A DNA stretch of 64,000 nt from Diaphorobacter aerolatus (GTDB lineage Bacteria; Pseudomonadota; Gammaproteobacteria; Burkholderiales; Burkholderiaceae_C). Position numbers and translations under genes: made by a program. Shown in pieces: positions 1 through 10,541 of this stretch. Positions within the stretch are counted from its first letter, which is position 1, and the number at the start of each line of letters is the position of its first letter. The notes beneath the pieces are model-generated. The model was not told where the DNA came from. It was given only the letters and a program-made list of their open reading frames with translations, and ran no database searches. Where the stretch lies: positions 2,604,001 through 2,668,000 of the forward strand of contig NZ_CP060783.1 of NCBI RefSeq assembly GCF_014489535.1, given 5' to 3'.

Positions 1-18
1 GGCAGTGACCATTTTCAT
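1..18 (-). CDS. 5' end of a PII-type nitrogen regulatory protein gene (partial)
   Basis: Only six codons lie inside the window, reading MKMVTA on the minus strand, preceded by GGAG seven bases before the ATG. PII proteins (GlnB/GlnK) start with MKxVTAIIKPF, so this is probably glnK or glnB transcribed leftwards, divergent from comM. PII proteins sense 2-oxoglutarate and ATP/ADP and regulate nitrogen uptake. With six residues the call is weak and rests on the start motif and ribosome binding site. Confidence 0.45.
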
Positions 19-232
19 TTGCGGCTCCTCGGAATGTGAAATGGGTAGTTACACCGGTTCAAGCACGGACCGTGCCATGTCATGAAATCCGTGGATTCTT
101 CAGCCACGCGCACCAAAAACGTTGATCGCCCGCAGCGTCCGGCGTCAAGCGGTGGCAATGCGCACCAGATTGGTGCCAAAGTTGGCGGTTTTGCGCACGA
201 GAGCGCGCACCTCGCTGGGGAGAACGGTTTTC

Positions 233-1774
233 ATGAGTCTCGCTTTAGTGCAAAGCCGTGCGCTGACCGGCCTGCAGGCCATGCCCGTCACCGTCGAGGT
301 GCATCTGGCCAACGGCCTGCCGAGCTTCACGCTGGTGGGCCTCGCGGACGTCGAGGTCAAGGAAGCGCGCGAACGCGTGCGCTCGGCGCTTCAGAACTCG
401 GGGCTTGAATTCCCGGCCAACAAGAAGATCACGGTGAACCTCGCGCCCGCCGATCTGCCCAAGGATTCGGGGCGCTTTGACCTCCCCATCGCCATGGGCA
501 TCCTCGCGGCCAGCGGGCAGGTCGATGGCGCGCGCTTCGCGGGCTACGAGTTCGCCGGAGAGCTGTCGCTGTCGGGCGCGCTGCGGCCGGTGCGCGGCGC
601 ACTCGCTACGGGCCTCGCGATTCGCTCGCAGTCCGGACCGGCCACGGCATTGCGGCAGGTGCTGCCGCCCGGCAGCGCCGAAGAGGCGGCGCTGGTGCCC
701 GACGCGCAGATCTACCGCGCGGAACACCTGCTCGACGTGGTGCAGCATTTTCTGCCGGTCAGCGCATCGTCGAGCGACGACGTCGTCACCGGTTTGCAGC
801 GCATGCAGGCACGCGAGATCGCGCCACCGGACAACGGCCCGGACCTTGCCGACGTGAAGGGCCAGAGCGCCGCCAAGCGCGCGATGGAAATCGCTGCGGC
901 CGGCATGCATGGCATGTTGCTCGTCGGCCCGCCGGGATCGGGCAAATCGATGCTGGCTCAGCGCTTTGCAGGATTGCTGCCACCGATGACGCTGGAGCAG
1001 GCGCTGGAGAGCGCGGCGATTGCCAGCCTCGCAGGCCGATTCACGCCGCAGCAATGGATGCAGCGGCGCACCAGCCATCCGCACCACACCTGTAGCGCCA
1101 TCGCTCTGGTAGGTGGCGGATCGCCGCCCGGCCAGGCGAAATCTCGCTGGCACACGAAGGCGTGCTGTTCCTCGACGAGTTCCCGAGTTCGGACGCAGCG
1201 CGCTCGAGGCACTGCGCGAGCCGCTGGAGACCGGCACGATCACGATCTCGCGCGCGGCGCAACGCGCGGAGTTTCCCGCGCGTTTCACCCTGATCGCGGC
1301 GATGAACCCCTGCCCCTGCGGCTATCTCGGCTCGTTGCAGCGCCTGTGCCGCTGCTCGCCCGAACAGGTTGCGCGTTATCAGGCCAAGCTCAGCGGCCCG
1401 CTGCTTGACCGCATCGACCTGCATGTGGAGGTGCCCGCGCTGCCGCCCGAGGAACTGCTCAACGCCCCGCCGGAGAAACCAGCGCCGCCACACGCGAGCG
1501 CATCATCGCTGCGGCAGAGCGCGCATGGCAGCGCCAGGGTTGTGCCAACCAGCGATTGCAGGGCCGCGAGATCGACATCCACGTGCGGCTCGACGATGCC
1601 GCAGCGCGCTTTCTACAGACCGCAGCCGCGCGGCTGGGCTGGTCGGCGCGCAGCACCCACCGCGCACTCAAGGTGGCGCGCACCATCGCCGATCTCGCGG
1701 GCAGTGAATGCATAGGCGCAGGACATGTCGCGGAGGCGATGCAGTACCGGCGCGGACTCACGGGCGGGCGCTGA
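233..1774 (+). CDS. comM: ComM/YifB, Mg-chelatase-like AAA+ DNA helicase (three frameshifts)
   Basis: ComM is a hexameric helicase that promotes branch migration during natural transformation. The start MSLALVQSRAL and the lead sequence through NLAPADLPKDSGRFDLPIA are typical of the family's N-terminal domain. The Walker A motif is GPPGSGKS near residue 228, followed later by the zinc-finger-like CPCGYLGS and the C-terminal Mg_chelatase_C region. The frame is broken near 1130, 1187 and 1472; restoring one base in each short C or G run gives 514 residues, close to the usual ~507. All three are deletions, so I regard the gene as intact. It ends 9 bp from the convergent livF. Confidence 0.9.
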
Positions 1775-1783
1775 CGAAGCGTT

Positions 1784-2554
1784 TCACACGCCCAGATACT
1801 GCCTGCGCGCCACCGGATCCGAGGCCAGTTCGTGCATCGTCGACTGATGCACGATCTGGCCTTTTTCGAGCACGAACGCACGGTCGGCAACCACCTGTGC
1901 AAACGGCAGGTTCTGCTCGCTCAGCAGAATGCCGACGCCCTGGCGCTTGAGTTCGAGAATCGAGCGCGCCATCTGCTCGACGATCAGCGGCGCAACACCT
2001 TCCGAAGGCTCATCGAGCAGCACCAGATACGGCTGGCCCATGAGCGTGCGCGCCACGGTCAGCATCTGCTGCTCACCGCCGCTCATCGCGCCGCCGGGGC
2101 GGTCTGGCATTTCGCCGAGATTGGGGAAAAGCTGGAATAGCGTCTCGGGCGTCCAGCGCACGAGCGGGGTGCCATCGGGCCACTGGCGCGGTTTCTGGCG
2201 GCCGACCTCCAGGTTTTCGAGCACCGTGAGTTCGGTGAAGATGCGCCGGTCCTCGGGCACGAAGCCGAGACCGCGCTGCGCGATCTGGTGCGATGCCTTG
2301 CGCGAGATGTCTTCGCCCATGAAACGGATGGCTCCCTCGCGCCGCGGCACGAGCGCGGCAATCGATTCGAGCGTGGTCGATTTTCCGGCGCCGTTGCGCC
2401 CCATGAGCGCAACCACCTCGCCGCGCCGCACGTTGAGCGACACGTCGAACAGAATCTGCGCGCCACCATACCAGGCGTTGAGCCCCTGGACGTCGAGCAG
2501 TGGAAGGTCTGCGCCTGCGTTCGTCGCCGCGCGGGCGGTCTTCTCGTCACTCAT
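1784..2554 (-). CDS. livF: Branched-chain-type ABC transporter ATPase LivF
   Basis: This is one of the two ATPases of a high-affinity HAAT-family importer. The 256-residue protein has Walker A GRNGAGKST, the signature MSGGEQQ and Walker B VLLDEPSEG, and the LivF-type order of conserved blocks. Its start overlaps the end of livG by four bases (ATGA), showing translational coupling. The genes sit next to cyclohexanecarboxylate catabolic genes, so the substrate is more likely an aromatic or alicyclic carboxylate than leucine; that is inference from context. Confidence 0.9.
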   Translation of the reverse strand: MSDEKTARAATNAGADLPLLDVQGLNAWYGGAQILFDVSLNVRRGEVVALMGRNGAGKSTTLESIAALVPRREGAIRFMGEDISRKASHQIAQRGLGFVPEDRRIFTELTVLENLEVGRQKPRQWPDGTPLVRWTPETLFQLFPNLGEMPDRPGGAMSGGEQQMLTVARTLMGQPYLVLLDEPSEGVAPLIVEQMARSILELKRQGVGILLSEQNLPFAQVVADRAFVLEKGQIVHQSTMHELASDPVARRQYLGV

Positions 2555-3327
2555 GCATGCTTCTCCAGCACCAGACCGGTTCCGAGGTAGGCCTGCTGCA
2601 CCCGCTCGTCATCGCGGATCTGCTGCGGCGTGCCTTCGGCCAGCAGCTTGCCACGCACCAGCACCGCCACGCGATCGGCCTGGCCGAACACCACATCCAT
2701 GCTGTGCTCGGTAAACAGCACACCCATCTGGCGCTCGCGCGCAATGCGGCGGGTCAGCTGCATGAGCGCAACCCGCTCGGCCGGGGCCATGCCGGCGGTG
2801 GGTTCGTCCATCAACAGAAGTTTGGGCGCATGGGCGAGGGCCATGGCGAGTTCCACACGCTTGATATCGCCATAGGCCAGCTCGCTGCAGGCGCGCTCGG
2901 CCTGCTGCGCCATGCCCACGCCGTCGAGCAGCGCCAGCGCGTCGGCCCTGCGATGCGATGCGGCGCGCGGCCAGAATTGCCAGAGGCGCCGGTCGGCAGA
3001 CAGCAGCGCCATCTGCACGTTTTCCAGCACGGTGAACGAGGCAAAGGTCTGGGCGATCTGGAACGTGCGCCCCACGCCCTTGCGCCAGACGTGGCGCGGC
3101 GCGAGGCCCGCGATGTCCTCGCCGTCGAGCAGCACGCGGCCACTGTCCGGCGCGAGCTGGCCGCCCACCATGTTGAAGGTCGTCGTCTTGCCCGCGCCAT
3201 TGGGGCCGATCATCGCGAGCAACTCGCCCGCCTGCACGGCGAACGACACGCCCTGCACCGCCTTCACGCCGCCAAAGGACTTGCTCAGTTGTTCGATCTG
3301 CAACAGCGCCGGGGCGGTCGTCGTCAT
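2551..3327 (-). CDS. livG: Branched-chain-type ABC transporter ATPase LivG
   Basis: Second ATPase of the Liv-type importer, 258 residues from the ATG at 3327. Walker A is GPNGAGKTT and Walker B is LLLMDEPTAGMAP, the latter characteristic of LivG. The signature loop is degenerate (CSELAYGDIKR) as is usual in LivG. It overlaps the permease stop codon and the livF start by four bases each, so permease-livG-livF form one translationally coupled unit. The long upstream extension of this reading frame through the permease gene is not coding. Confidence 0.9.
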   Translation of the reverse strand: MTTTAPALLQIEQLSKSFGGVKAVQGVSFAVQAGELLAMIGPNGAGKTTTFNMVGGQLAPDSGRVLLDGEDIAGLAPRHVWRKGVGRTFQIAQTFASFTVLENVQMALLSADRRLWQFWPRAASHRRADALALLDGVGMAQQAERACSELAYGDIKRVELAMALAHAPKLLLMDEPTAGMAPAERVALMQLTRRIARERQMGVLFTEHSMDVVFGQADRVAVLVRGKLLAEGTPQQIRDDERVQQAYLGTGLVLEKHA

Positions 3328-5224
3328 GCGCGCGCCCCCGGCTTGCGTGCGGCAACGCGCGCGTACAGCGATTGCGCAAAGCCCGCAATGCCCTGTGGAA
3401 ACAGCAGCACCAGCACCAGCATGATCACGCCCAGGAGCGCGCGCCAGTACTCGGTGTTGCGCGCCACGGTGTCGTGCAGCCAGGTGAATGCGGCCGCGCC
3501 CACCACCGGCCCCGCAAGTGTCTGCACGCCACCCAGCAACACCATCACGAGCCCGTCGACCGACTTGGTGACCGACAGCGCATCGGGCGCGACACTGCCC
3601 TTGGAGAACACGAACAGCGCGCCCGAAAGCCCCGCGAACAGGCCGGCAATCACAAAAGCCGTCCACTGCACGCGTCGCACGTCGATGCCGATGGCGTCTG
3701 CACGCAATGCCGAATCGCGACCCGCGCGCAGCGCGAATCCGAGCGGCGAAAACAGGATGCGGCGCAGCAGGTAGACCCCGAGCGCGCACACGCCCAGCGC
3801 AAGCCAGTAGAACGCCGCGCCGTGCGATGCCCACTCGGGCGGCCAGACCCCGGTGAGCCCGTTGCTGCCGCCGGTGAAGTCATCCCACTGGAACACGATG
3901 GCCCAGCTGATCTGCGCGAACGCAAGCGTCAGCATCGTCAGGTACACACCCGACAGACGCACGCAGAACCAGCCATAGAGCAAGGCGCCCGCCGCTGCGA
4001 CCAGCGGACCGAACACCAGCGCGGCCTCCATCGGCAAATCAAGCCGCCGCACCAGCAAGGCCGCGCCGTAAGCGCCGAGCCCGAAGTAGGCGGCATGACC
4101 AAACGAATGCATGCCGCCCGGCCCGAGGATGAAGTGCAGGCTCGCGGCAAACAGCGCGGCAATCGCCATGTCGGTGAGCAGCACCGTCGCGTAGCTCTCC
4201 TGGCCGGCAACCAGCGGCAGGCAGCACAGCACCAGCAACAGCGCGATCCACGCCGCCGTGGCCCCCTGCCCCGCGGCATGCAGCGGCGGTTCGTTGCCCG
4301 GCGCCTGGCGTGCAAGCGACTGTGGCTTGCCCATCAAACCCCAAGGCCGCCAGATCAGCACGGCGGCCATCACCAGAAACTCCACGACCAGCGTGAGCTT
4401 GGAGAACGAAATTTCCACGCCACCAATCTCCTGCAAGCCCAGCCAGATGCACACGGCCTTGAGTTCGGCAATCAGCAAGGCCGCGACAAACGCGCCCGGA
4501 ATGCTGCCCATGCCGCCGACGACGACAACGACGAACGCCGCGCCGATGGTCAGCATGTCCATCTCGAGACTCGCCGGTTCGCGCGGCAACTGGAGCGCGC
4601 CGCCGAGTCCGGCAAGCAGCGTGCCGAGCGCGAACACCGCCGTGAAAAGCCATGCCTGATTCACACCGAGAGCGCCAACCATCGCGCGATCCTGCGTGGC
4701 CGCGCGCACCAGCGTGCCAAAGCGCGTGCGGGTGAGCAGCAGATGCAGTGCGAACAGCACGATCGGCCCCACGGCGATCAGCAGCAGGTCATAGCTTGGA
4801 AACTGCCGTCCGAGAATCGACACTGACCCCTCGAAGCCCTGGGCGCGCGGGCCGAACAGTTCCTCCGGCCCCAAATCCACAGCGCCGCGTCCTTGATGAC
4901 CAGAACCAGCGCAAACGTCGCGAGCAACTGGAACAGCTCGGGCGCGCCATAGATGCGGCGCAACAGCAGGATTTCTGTCAGCGCGCCCAGCAATCCGCAG
5001 GCCAGCGGCGCGAGCAGCAGCGCGGGCCAGAAGCCGATGTGCGGCGCAAGCACGTCCACGCTCGAATACGCAATGAAGGCCCCCAGCATGAAGAACGAGC
5101 CATGCGCAAAATTGATGCACCGCGTGACTCCGAAGATCAGCGACAGCCCCACCGAGACCAGAAACAGCGACGACGCGCTGGCCAGCCCGTTGAGCAGTTG
5201 CGCGAGCAGACCGGACACGCTCAT
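3324..5224 (-). CDS. Fused LivH-LivM permease (one frameshift)
   Basis: The two membrane subunits of a Liv-type importer are encoded as one polypeptide of about 633 residues. Residues 1-290 are LivH-like (start MSVSGLLAQLLNGL, then CINFAHGSFFMLGA). Residues ~330-620 are LivM-like (GPGGMHSFGHAAYFGLGAYG). The halves are joined by a polar linker around GKPQSLARQAPGNEPPLHAA, with no stop codon or start site between them. A frameshift near 4870 inside the LivH half is repaired by one G in a GGGG run; the LivH-LivM junction itself is uninterrupted in one frame, so the fusion is not a product of that error. Fused LivHM permeases are known in some Burkholderiales. Confidence 0.85.
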
Positions 5225-5302
5225 GCGGCGAAGTTTCTCTGAGTCATGGGACGGGGCTCTCGTGCGTGGAAGGTTGGCCGTTGGTCGGGTGAGATGGCGA
5301 TG

Positions 5303-5872
5303 TTACTTGCCCTTGGAATTTTCTGCGCCCGCATCGAGGTCGGCCTCGGACTCGGCCCCGACTCCGCTCGCCTTGTCGAGCCGTTGCATGTTGTCCAGCA
5401 GCTTGAGCAGGTAATGCAGCATATGCGCCATGTCACCCACCGAAAAATCCGCAAGCGCCTGATCGTAGAAGCGCCGGATCAGCTCGGGGGCCTCATCGTG
5501 CCACACGCGCGCGCCCTCCCGTGTCATGCGCACCAGCCGTGAGCGGCGATCCGCCGGGTCGGACACCAGCTCGACATGCCCGTCGCGCTCCATGCGGCCC
5601 ACCAGACCCGAGAGATTCTGGCGGCTGACCATCAGATAGCGCGCCAGTTCGCCCACTCCCACGCCACCGTCCGACTCCGGGCGCGACAGCGCTCCGAGCA
5701 CCGCCCATTGCTGCGTGGTCAGCCCCAGCGATTCGACGGCTCGACTGCCTGTTTTATGCAACATATTTGCACATTGGTACAAACGGAAAAAAATTCGATT
5801 GGCGAGATCATCATGCGATTTCTCCAATTTCTCGGCGTTTTTTTGAGGGTTATCCATGACTCTCAGTTCCAT
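5303..5872 (-). CDS. MarR-family regulator, BadR-like
   Basis: A winged-helix regulator of 189 residues (183 if the internal MDNPQKN start is used). The core LGLTTQQWAVLGAL...LMVSRQNLSGLVGRMERDGHVEL...DPADRRSRLVRMT is the standard MarR recognition helix and wing. It is divergent from badH. In Rhodopseudomonas the equivalent MarR protein BadR represses badHI/aliAB and is released by 2-ketocyclohexane-1-carboxyl-CoA, so this is the obvious candidate regulator of the neighbouring catabolic genes. The C-terminal tail (ESEADLDAGAENSKGK) is acidic and probably disordered. Orthology to BadR is inferred from context. Confidence 0.8.
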   Translation of the reverse strand: MELRVMDNPQKNAEKLEKSHDDLANRIFFRLYQCANMLHKTGSRAVESLGLTTQQWAVLGALSRPESDGGVGVGELARYLMVSRQNLSGLVGRMERDGHVELVSDPADRRSRLVRMTREGARVWHDEAPELIRRFYDQALADFSVGDMAHMLHYLLKLLDNMQRLDKASGVGAESEADLDAGAENSKGK

Positions 5873-5904
5873 TTCCGCAGTTGCAAAGGAGAATTTTCAC
5901 CCTT

Positions 5905-5923
5905 AATATATGACAACATATTT
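5905..5923. promoter_or_regulatory. Candidate MarR operator between the regulator and badH
   Basis: The short AT-rich divergent region contains ATATG-ACAA-CATAT, a perfect 5-bp inverted repeat around a 4-bp spacer. The half-sequence CAACATATTT recurs at 5759-5768, inside the start of the regulator gene. MarR proteins bind short imperfect palindromes in exactly this position. No footprint is available and the match is to general MarR behaviour, not to a defined BadR consensus. Confidence 0.4.
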
Positions 5924-5970
5924 ACTTAATCAAGATTCAGCACACCAAGCATCACGGCGAAGGAGATCTC

Positions 5971-6736
5971 ATGCAGGGATTGAAGGACAAGACCATCATA
6001 GTGACGGGCGGGGCGGCGGCATCGGCGGCGCGACCTGTCTGCGGCTTGCCGCCGAGGGCGCGCGCGTGGCGGTGCTCGACCGCGATCCCGCTGCCGCAGA
6101 GAAGACCGCAGCGCGGATCGCGGAGTCCGGCGGCAGGGCGCTCGCGCTGGCCTGCGACATCACTCAGCGTGCCTCCATCGACGCGGCGCTCGGGCAGATC
6201 GCGTCGGACCTCGGCCCGGTGGACATACTCGTCAACAACGCGGGCTGGGACGTGTTCAAACCGTTCACGCAGACCAGCACCGACGAGTGGGAGCGGCTCA
6301 TCGCCATCAACCTCACCGGCGCGCTGCACATGCATCACGCCGTGCTGCCGGGCATGGTGGAAAGGCGCGGCGGACGCATCGTGAACATCGCCTCCGATGC
6401 GGCGCGCGTGGGCTCGTCGGGCGAGGCGGTCTACGCGGCATGCAAGGGCGGACTCGTGTCATTTTCCAAGACCATTGCGCGCGAACATGCGCGCCACGGC
6501 ATCACGGTGAACGTCGTATGTCCCGGGCCGACGGAAACCGCGCTTTTCGCCGGATTCGCCGACGCGGCCCGAATCCCGAAAAGCTGCGCGAGGCCTTTGT
6601 GCGCGCGATTCCGCTGGGTCGCATGGGCCAGCCGCAGGACCTCGCGGGAGCCATCGCCTTCTTTGCCAGCGACGACGCAGGCTTCATCACCGGACAGGTG
6701 CTGAGCGTGTCGGGCGGCCTCACGATGAACGGCTGA
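5971..6736 (+). CDS. badH: 2-hydroxycyclohexanecarboxyl-CoA dehydrogenase (SDR; two frameshifts)
   Basis: A classical short-chain dehydrogenase that would oxidise 2-hydroxycyclohexane-1-carboxyl-CoA to the 2-keto form with NAD+. After repair the N-terminal cofactor motif reads TGGGGGIG. NNAG, the catalytic Ser/Tyr/Lys region (IASDAARVGSSGEAVYAACKGG, Tyr and Lys four apart) and PGPTET follow. Frameshifts near 6012 and 6570 are each restored by one G, giving 255 residues. Ribosome binding site GGAG lies before the ATG. The specific substrate comes from adjacency to badI and aliAB; the family alone would only support a generic SDR call. Confidence 0.82.
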
Positions 6737-6754
6737 TTTTTCAGGAGAGCTGAC

Positions 6755-7537
6755 ATGTCATTTGAAGACATTCTTTATGAAGTGCGCAACGGCGTCGCGT
6801 GGATCACCATCAACCGCCCCGAGAAGATGAACGCGTTTCGCGGCACGACCTGCGACGAACTCATCAAGGCGCTGAACAAAGCCGGCTACGACCGGTCGGT
6901 CGGCTGCATCGTGCTCGCGGGCGCGGGCGACAAGGCGTTCTGCACCGGCGGCGACCAGTCCGCGCATGATGGCAACTACGACGGTCGCGGCACCATCGGC
7001 CTGCCGATGGAGGAGTTGCACACCGCGATTCGCGACGTGCCCAAGCCGGTGATTGCACGCGTGCAGGGTTATGCGATCGGTGGCGGCAATGTGCTGTGCA
7101 CGATCTGCGATCTCACCATCTGCTCCGAGAAGGCCGTATTCGGTCAAGTCGGCCCGAAGATGGGCTCGGTCGATCCGGGCTATGGCACGGCCTTTCTCGC
7201 ACGCGTGGTGGGCGAGAAAAAGGCGCGAGAGATCTGGTATCTCAACAAACGCTATTCGGGCCAGGAGGCCGTGGCGATGGGTCTCGCCAACATCTGCGTG
7301 CCACCGGAACAGCTCGACGAGACCGTGCAGGAATGGGCCGAAACCATCTGCGAGCGCAGCCCCACGGCCATCGCCATCGCCAAGCGCAGCTTCAACATGG
7401 ACACCGCGCATCAGGCAGGCATTGCGGGCATGGGCATGTACGCGCTCAAGCTCTACTACGACACCGACGAGTCGCGCGAGGGCGTGGCGGCACTCAAGGA
7501 AAAACGCAAGCCGGATTTTCGCAAGTACGCGAAGTAA
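6755..7537 (+). CDS. badI: 2-ketocyclohexanecarboxyl-CoA hydrolase BadI
   Basis: A crotonase-fold ring-cleaving enzyme that hydrolyses 2-ketocyclohexane-1-carboxyl-CoA to pimeloyl-CoA. The 260-residue protein closely resembles Rhodopseudomonas BadI as I remember it, including FRGTTCDELIKAL, FCTGGDQSAHDGNYDGRG, VQGYAIGGGNVL and the C-terminal ALKLYYDTDESREGV. DGNYDGRGT distinguishes BadI/MenB-like hydrolases from ordinary enoyl-CoA hydratases. It starts 18 bp after badH behind CAGGAGAG. This is the gene that most firmly fixes the pathway of the locus. Confidence 0.92.
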   Translation: MSFEDILYEVRNGVAWITINRPEKMNAFRGTTCDELIKALNKAGYDRSVGCIVLAGAGDKAFCTGGDQSAHDGNYDGRGTIGLPMEELHTAIRDVPKPVIARVQGYAIGGGNVLCTICDLTICSEKAVFGQVGPKMGSVDPGYGTAFLARVVGEKKAREIWYLNKRYSGQEAVAMGLANICVPPEQLDETVQEWAETICERSPTAIAIAKRSFNMDTAHQAGIAGMGMYALKLYYDTDESREGVAALKEKRKPDFRKYAK

Positions 7538-7570
7538 GCCCCGGCATCCATTCACCGCCAAAGGCCCGCC

Positions 7571-8722
7571 ATGAACCCCTATCTCGACGATGACCTGATG
7601 ACCCTCGGCGAACACGCCCGGCGATTCGCGCAGGGCCGCGTAGCGCCAGGATTTCAGGAGCGTGATCGCACCCGCGTGCTGGATCGCGAACTGATGCGCG
7701 AAATGGGCGAGATGGGTTTCATCGCGCCGGAACTGCCGGAGAAATTCGGCGGACAGGGCATGGGCAGCCTGGCCGCTGGCGTGATTCACGAAGCGATTGC
7801 CGCGGCCGATCTGTCGATCAGCTACATCAACCTGCTCGCGTCGTTGAACGGCCAGATCCTGGCCGCGCATGGCGCGCCCGAGGTCGCGCGGCCCTGGCTA
7901 GAAAGGCTGGTCCAGGGCGAGGCCTTGCTCGCGATTGCCCTGACCGAGCCACGCGGCGGATCGGACGCCGCCAACCTGCGCCTGCGCGTGGAGCGCGTGG
8001 GCGACGAATATGTGATCAATGGCGAGAAGACGTCGATCTCGGCGGCGGATCAGGCCGACGGCGTCATCGTCTTTGGCCGCACGGGCACGGTGCAATCGGG
8101 CGCCCACGGAGTCACCGCGCTGTTCGTTCCCACCGACGTGCCGGGACTCACGCGCAGTCGCTTCGATTGCCATGGACAGCGCGCCATCGGGCGCGGATCG
8201 CTGTTCTTTGAAAACGTGCGCATTCCCCTGAACCACCGGCTGGGCGAGGAGAACAAGGGCTTCGTGCAGGTCATGCAGGGCTTTGATTTCTCGCGAGCGC
8301 TGATCGGCCTGCAAGTGCTAGCCGTGGCGCGCGCCGCGCTCGATGAAAGCTGGGAATATGCCGCCCAGCGCGAGGCGTTCGGTCAGCCGCTGACGGCGTT
8401 TCAGGGCGTGAGCCATCCGCTGGCGGACTATGACACCCAGGTCACGGCAGCGCGTCTCATGTGTCTTCAGGCGCTGTGGCTCAAGGATCGCGATCTGCCG
8501 CACAGCGCCGAGGCCGCCATGTGCAAGTGGTGGGCACCGAAGCTCGCATACGACGCGATCCATCAATGCCTGCTCACGCACGGTCACGGAGGCTATGACC
8601 GGGGAATCATGGAACAGCGGCTGCGCGACGTGCTGGGCTTTCAGATCGGCGACGGCACCGCGCAGATCATGAAGACCATCATCGCGCGCACGCGCGCAGG
8701 CCGCGGGGCCGTGCCGGTCTGA
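7571..8722 (+). CDS. aliB: Cyclohexanecarboxyl-CoA dehydrogenase AliB (acyl-CoA dehydrogenase)
   Basis: An FAD-dependent acyl-CoA dehydrogenase of 383 residues. It carries ALTEPRGGSD (FAD/substrate contact), YVINGEKTSIS, FDFSRALIGLQ and the C-terminal QIGDGTAQIMKTIIARTRAGR. In this pathway it would convert cyclohexanecarboxyl-CoA to cyclohex-1-ene-1-carboxyl-CoA. It follows badI by 33 bp in the same direction. The substrate is assigned from gene order (badH-badI-aliB-aliA); the sequence alone supports the family. Confidence 0.85.
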   Translation: MNPYLDDDLMTLGEHARRFAQGRVAPGFQERDRTRVLDRELMREMGEMGFIAPELPEKFGGQGMGSLAAGVIHEAIAAADLSISYINLLASLNGQILAAHGAPEVARPWLERLVQGEALLAIALTEPRGGSDAANLRLRVERVGDEYVINGEKTSISAADQADGVIVFGRTGTVQSGAHGVTALFVPTDVPGLTRSRFDCHGQRAIGRGSLFFENVRIPLNHRLGEENKGFVQVMQGFDFSRALIGLQVLAVARAALDESWEYAAQREAFGQPLTAFQGVSHPLADYDTQVTAARLMCLQALWLKDRDLPHSAEAAMCKWWAPKLAYDAIHQCLLTHGHGGYDRGIMEQRLRDVLGFQIGDGTAQIMKTIIARTRAGRGAVPV

Positions 8723-8813
8723 GCGATTGCGTTTCCGGTTTTCGCTGCCTCACCCCACATTCACCCTTTCGCCGCTGCCCGGTACCACCACCACGACAAT
8801 GAGGAGACAAGCC

Positions 8814-10458
8814 ATGGAGTTCGATACCGTCTTGCTGGCCGCGCGCCGCGCACGTATGCTTGATCAGGGGCTCTGGCATCAGAGCACGATCAATGAGGCG
8901 CTCGATGCCTGCGTTGCCGAATGTCCCGACAAGCTGGCGCTGGTTGCGCTGCGGCTCGAGACCCAGGAGCGCACACAGTTCAGCTACCGCGAAATGGCGC
9001 GCATGGCGGATCGCATCGCCATCGGGCTGTCGCGCCTGGGCGTGCGCAAGGGCGATGTCGTCGCCTGCCAATTGCCCAACTGGTGGCAGTTCACGCTGCT
9101 GTACCTGGCGTGCTCGCGCATCGGCGCGGTGATGAATCCGCTCATGCACATCTTTCGCGAACGCGAACTGCGCTTCATGCTGCAGCATGGCGAGGCCAGG
9201 GTATTCATCGCGCCCCGGGTCTTCCGTGGGCATGATTTCGAGGCGATGGTCCGGGGCCTGCAAAGCGAGTTGCCGCATCTGGCGCACACCGTGATCATCG
9301 GCGCGCAGGGTGCGAACAGCTTCGAGGCCCTGCTCAGCGATCCGCATTGGGAGGAACAGGCAGACGCGCAGGACGTGCTGACCCGCTCTCGTCCCACGCC
9401 CGATGACGTTACGCAGCTCATCTACACCTCGGGCACGACCGGCGAGCCCAAGGGCGTGATGCACACCGCCAACACGCTCATGGCCAACATCATTCCCTAC
9501 GCCCGGCGATTGCATCTCGGCAGCGACGACGTGGTGCTTATGGCTTCTCCCATGGCGCACCAGACCGGCTTCATGTACGGGCTGATGATGCCCATCCTGC
9601 TCAAGGCACGCGCCGTGCTCCAGGACGTTTGGGATGCGGCTCAGGCAACGGCGTTGATCCGCGAACAGGGCGTCACGTTCACGATGGCGTCCACGCCCTT
9701 TCTCACCGATCTGTCCAACCATGTGGCGGCGGACGGCGGCGGCATTCCCAGTCTGCGCACCTTTCTGAGCGCAGGCGCACCGATTCCCGGCCCTTGGTCG
9801 AGAAGGCGCGCAAAGCGCTTGGCGCGAAGATCATCTCGGCCTGGGGGATGACGGAAAACGGCGCGGTCACCACCACCCTGCCCGAAGACGACGACGAGCG
9901 CTCGGTGCACACCGACGGCAAGCCCTTGCCAGGCGTGGAAATCAGGATCGCGGACCTCGACGGCACGGCGCTTGCGGCCGGACAGGAAGGCAAGCTGCTG
10001 CTGCGTTCGTGCTCCAACTTTGGCGGCTACCTCAAGCGCCCGCATCTCAACGCCACGGATGCCGACGACTGGTTCGATACCGGCGACCTCGCCTACAAGG
10101 ACGAGCAAGGCTACATTCGCATCACCGGTCGCAGCAAGGACGTCATCATTCGCGGCGGTGAAAACATTCCGGTGGTGGAAATCGAATCGCTGCTCTACCG
10201 CCACCCCGACATACAGCACGCGGCCATCGTCGCCTACCCCGACGAGCGGCTGGGCGAACGCGCATGCGCGGTCGTCGTTGTGCGTGCGGGTGCGAAACTC
10301 ACACTCGATGATCTGCGCGCTTTCCTGCAGAACGAGCGCGTGGCGTTGCAATACATCCCGAAAAACTGCACCTGCTGGAGCAAATGCCCGCGACGCCTTC
10401 GGGGAAGATCCAGAAATTCAGGCTGAGGGAGATCGTGGCAGGCGCGCACGCGCATTGA
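8814..10458 (+). CDS. aliA: Cyclohexanecarboxylate-CoA ligase AliA (AMP-forming; two frameshifts)
   Basis: An acyl-adenylate-forming enzyme that would activate cyclohexanecarboxylate with CoA and ATP. The ATG at 8814 follows GAGGAG. The P-loop YTSGTTGEPKGV, motif SAWGMTENG, YRTGD-type WFDTGDLAYKDEQGYIRITGRSKD and IIRGGENI are all present. Frameshifts near 9790 (CCC run) and 10361 (CCC run) are each repaired by one C; the second restores the catalytic lysine motif TPSGKIQKFRLRE and the true stop at 10456-10458. Repaired length is 548 residues, normal for the family. Confidence 0.85.
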
Positions 10459-10541
10459 TCCGCAAAAAAACGAGGTCCGGAACATGCCAGCGCGCGCCTG
10501 GCCATGTCGCTATAAACGCAGCAGCCCACCAAGGACCTCAC

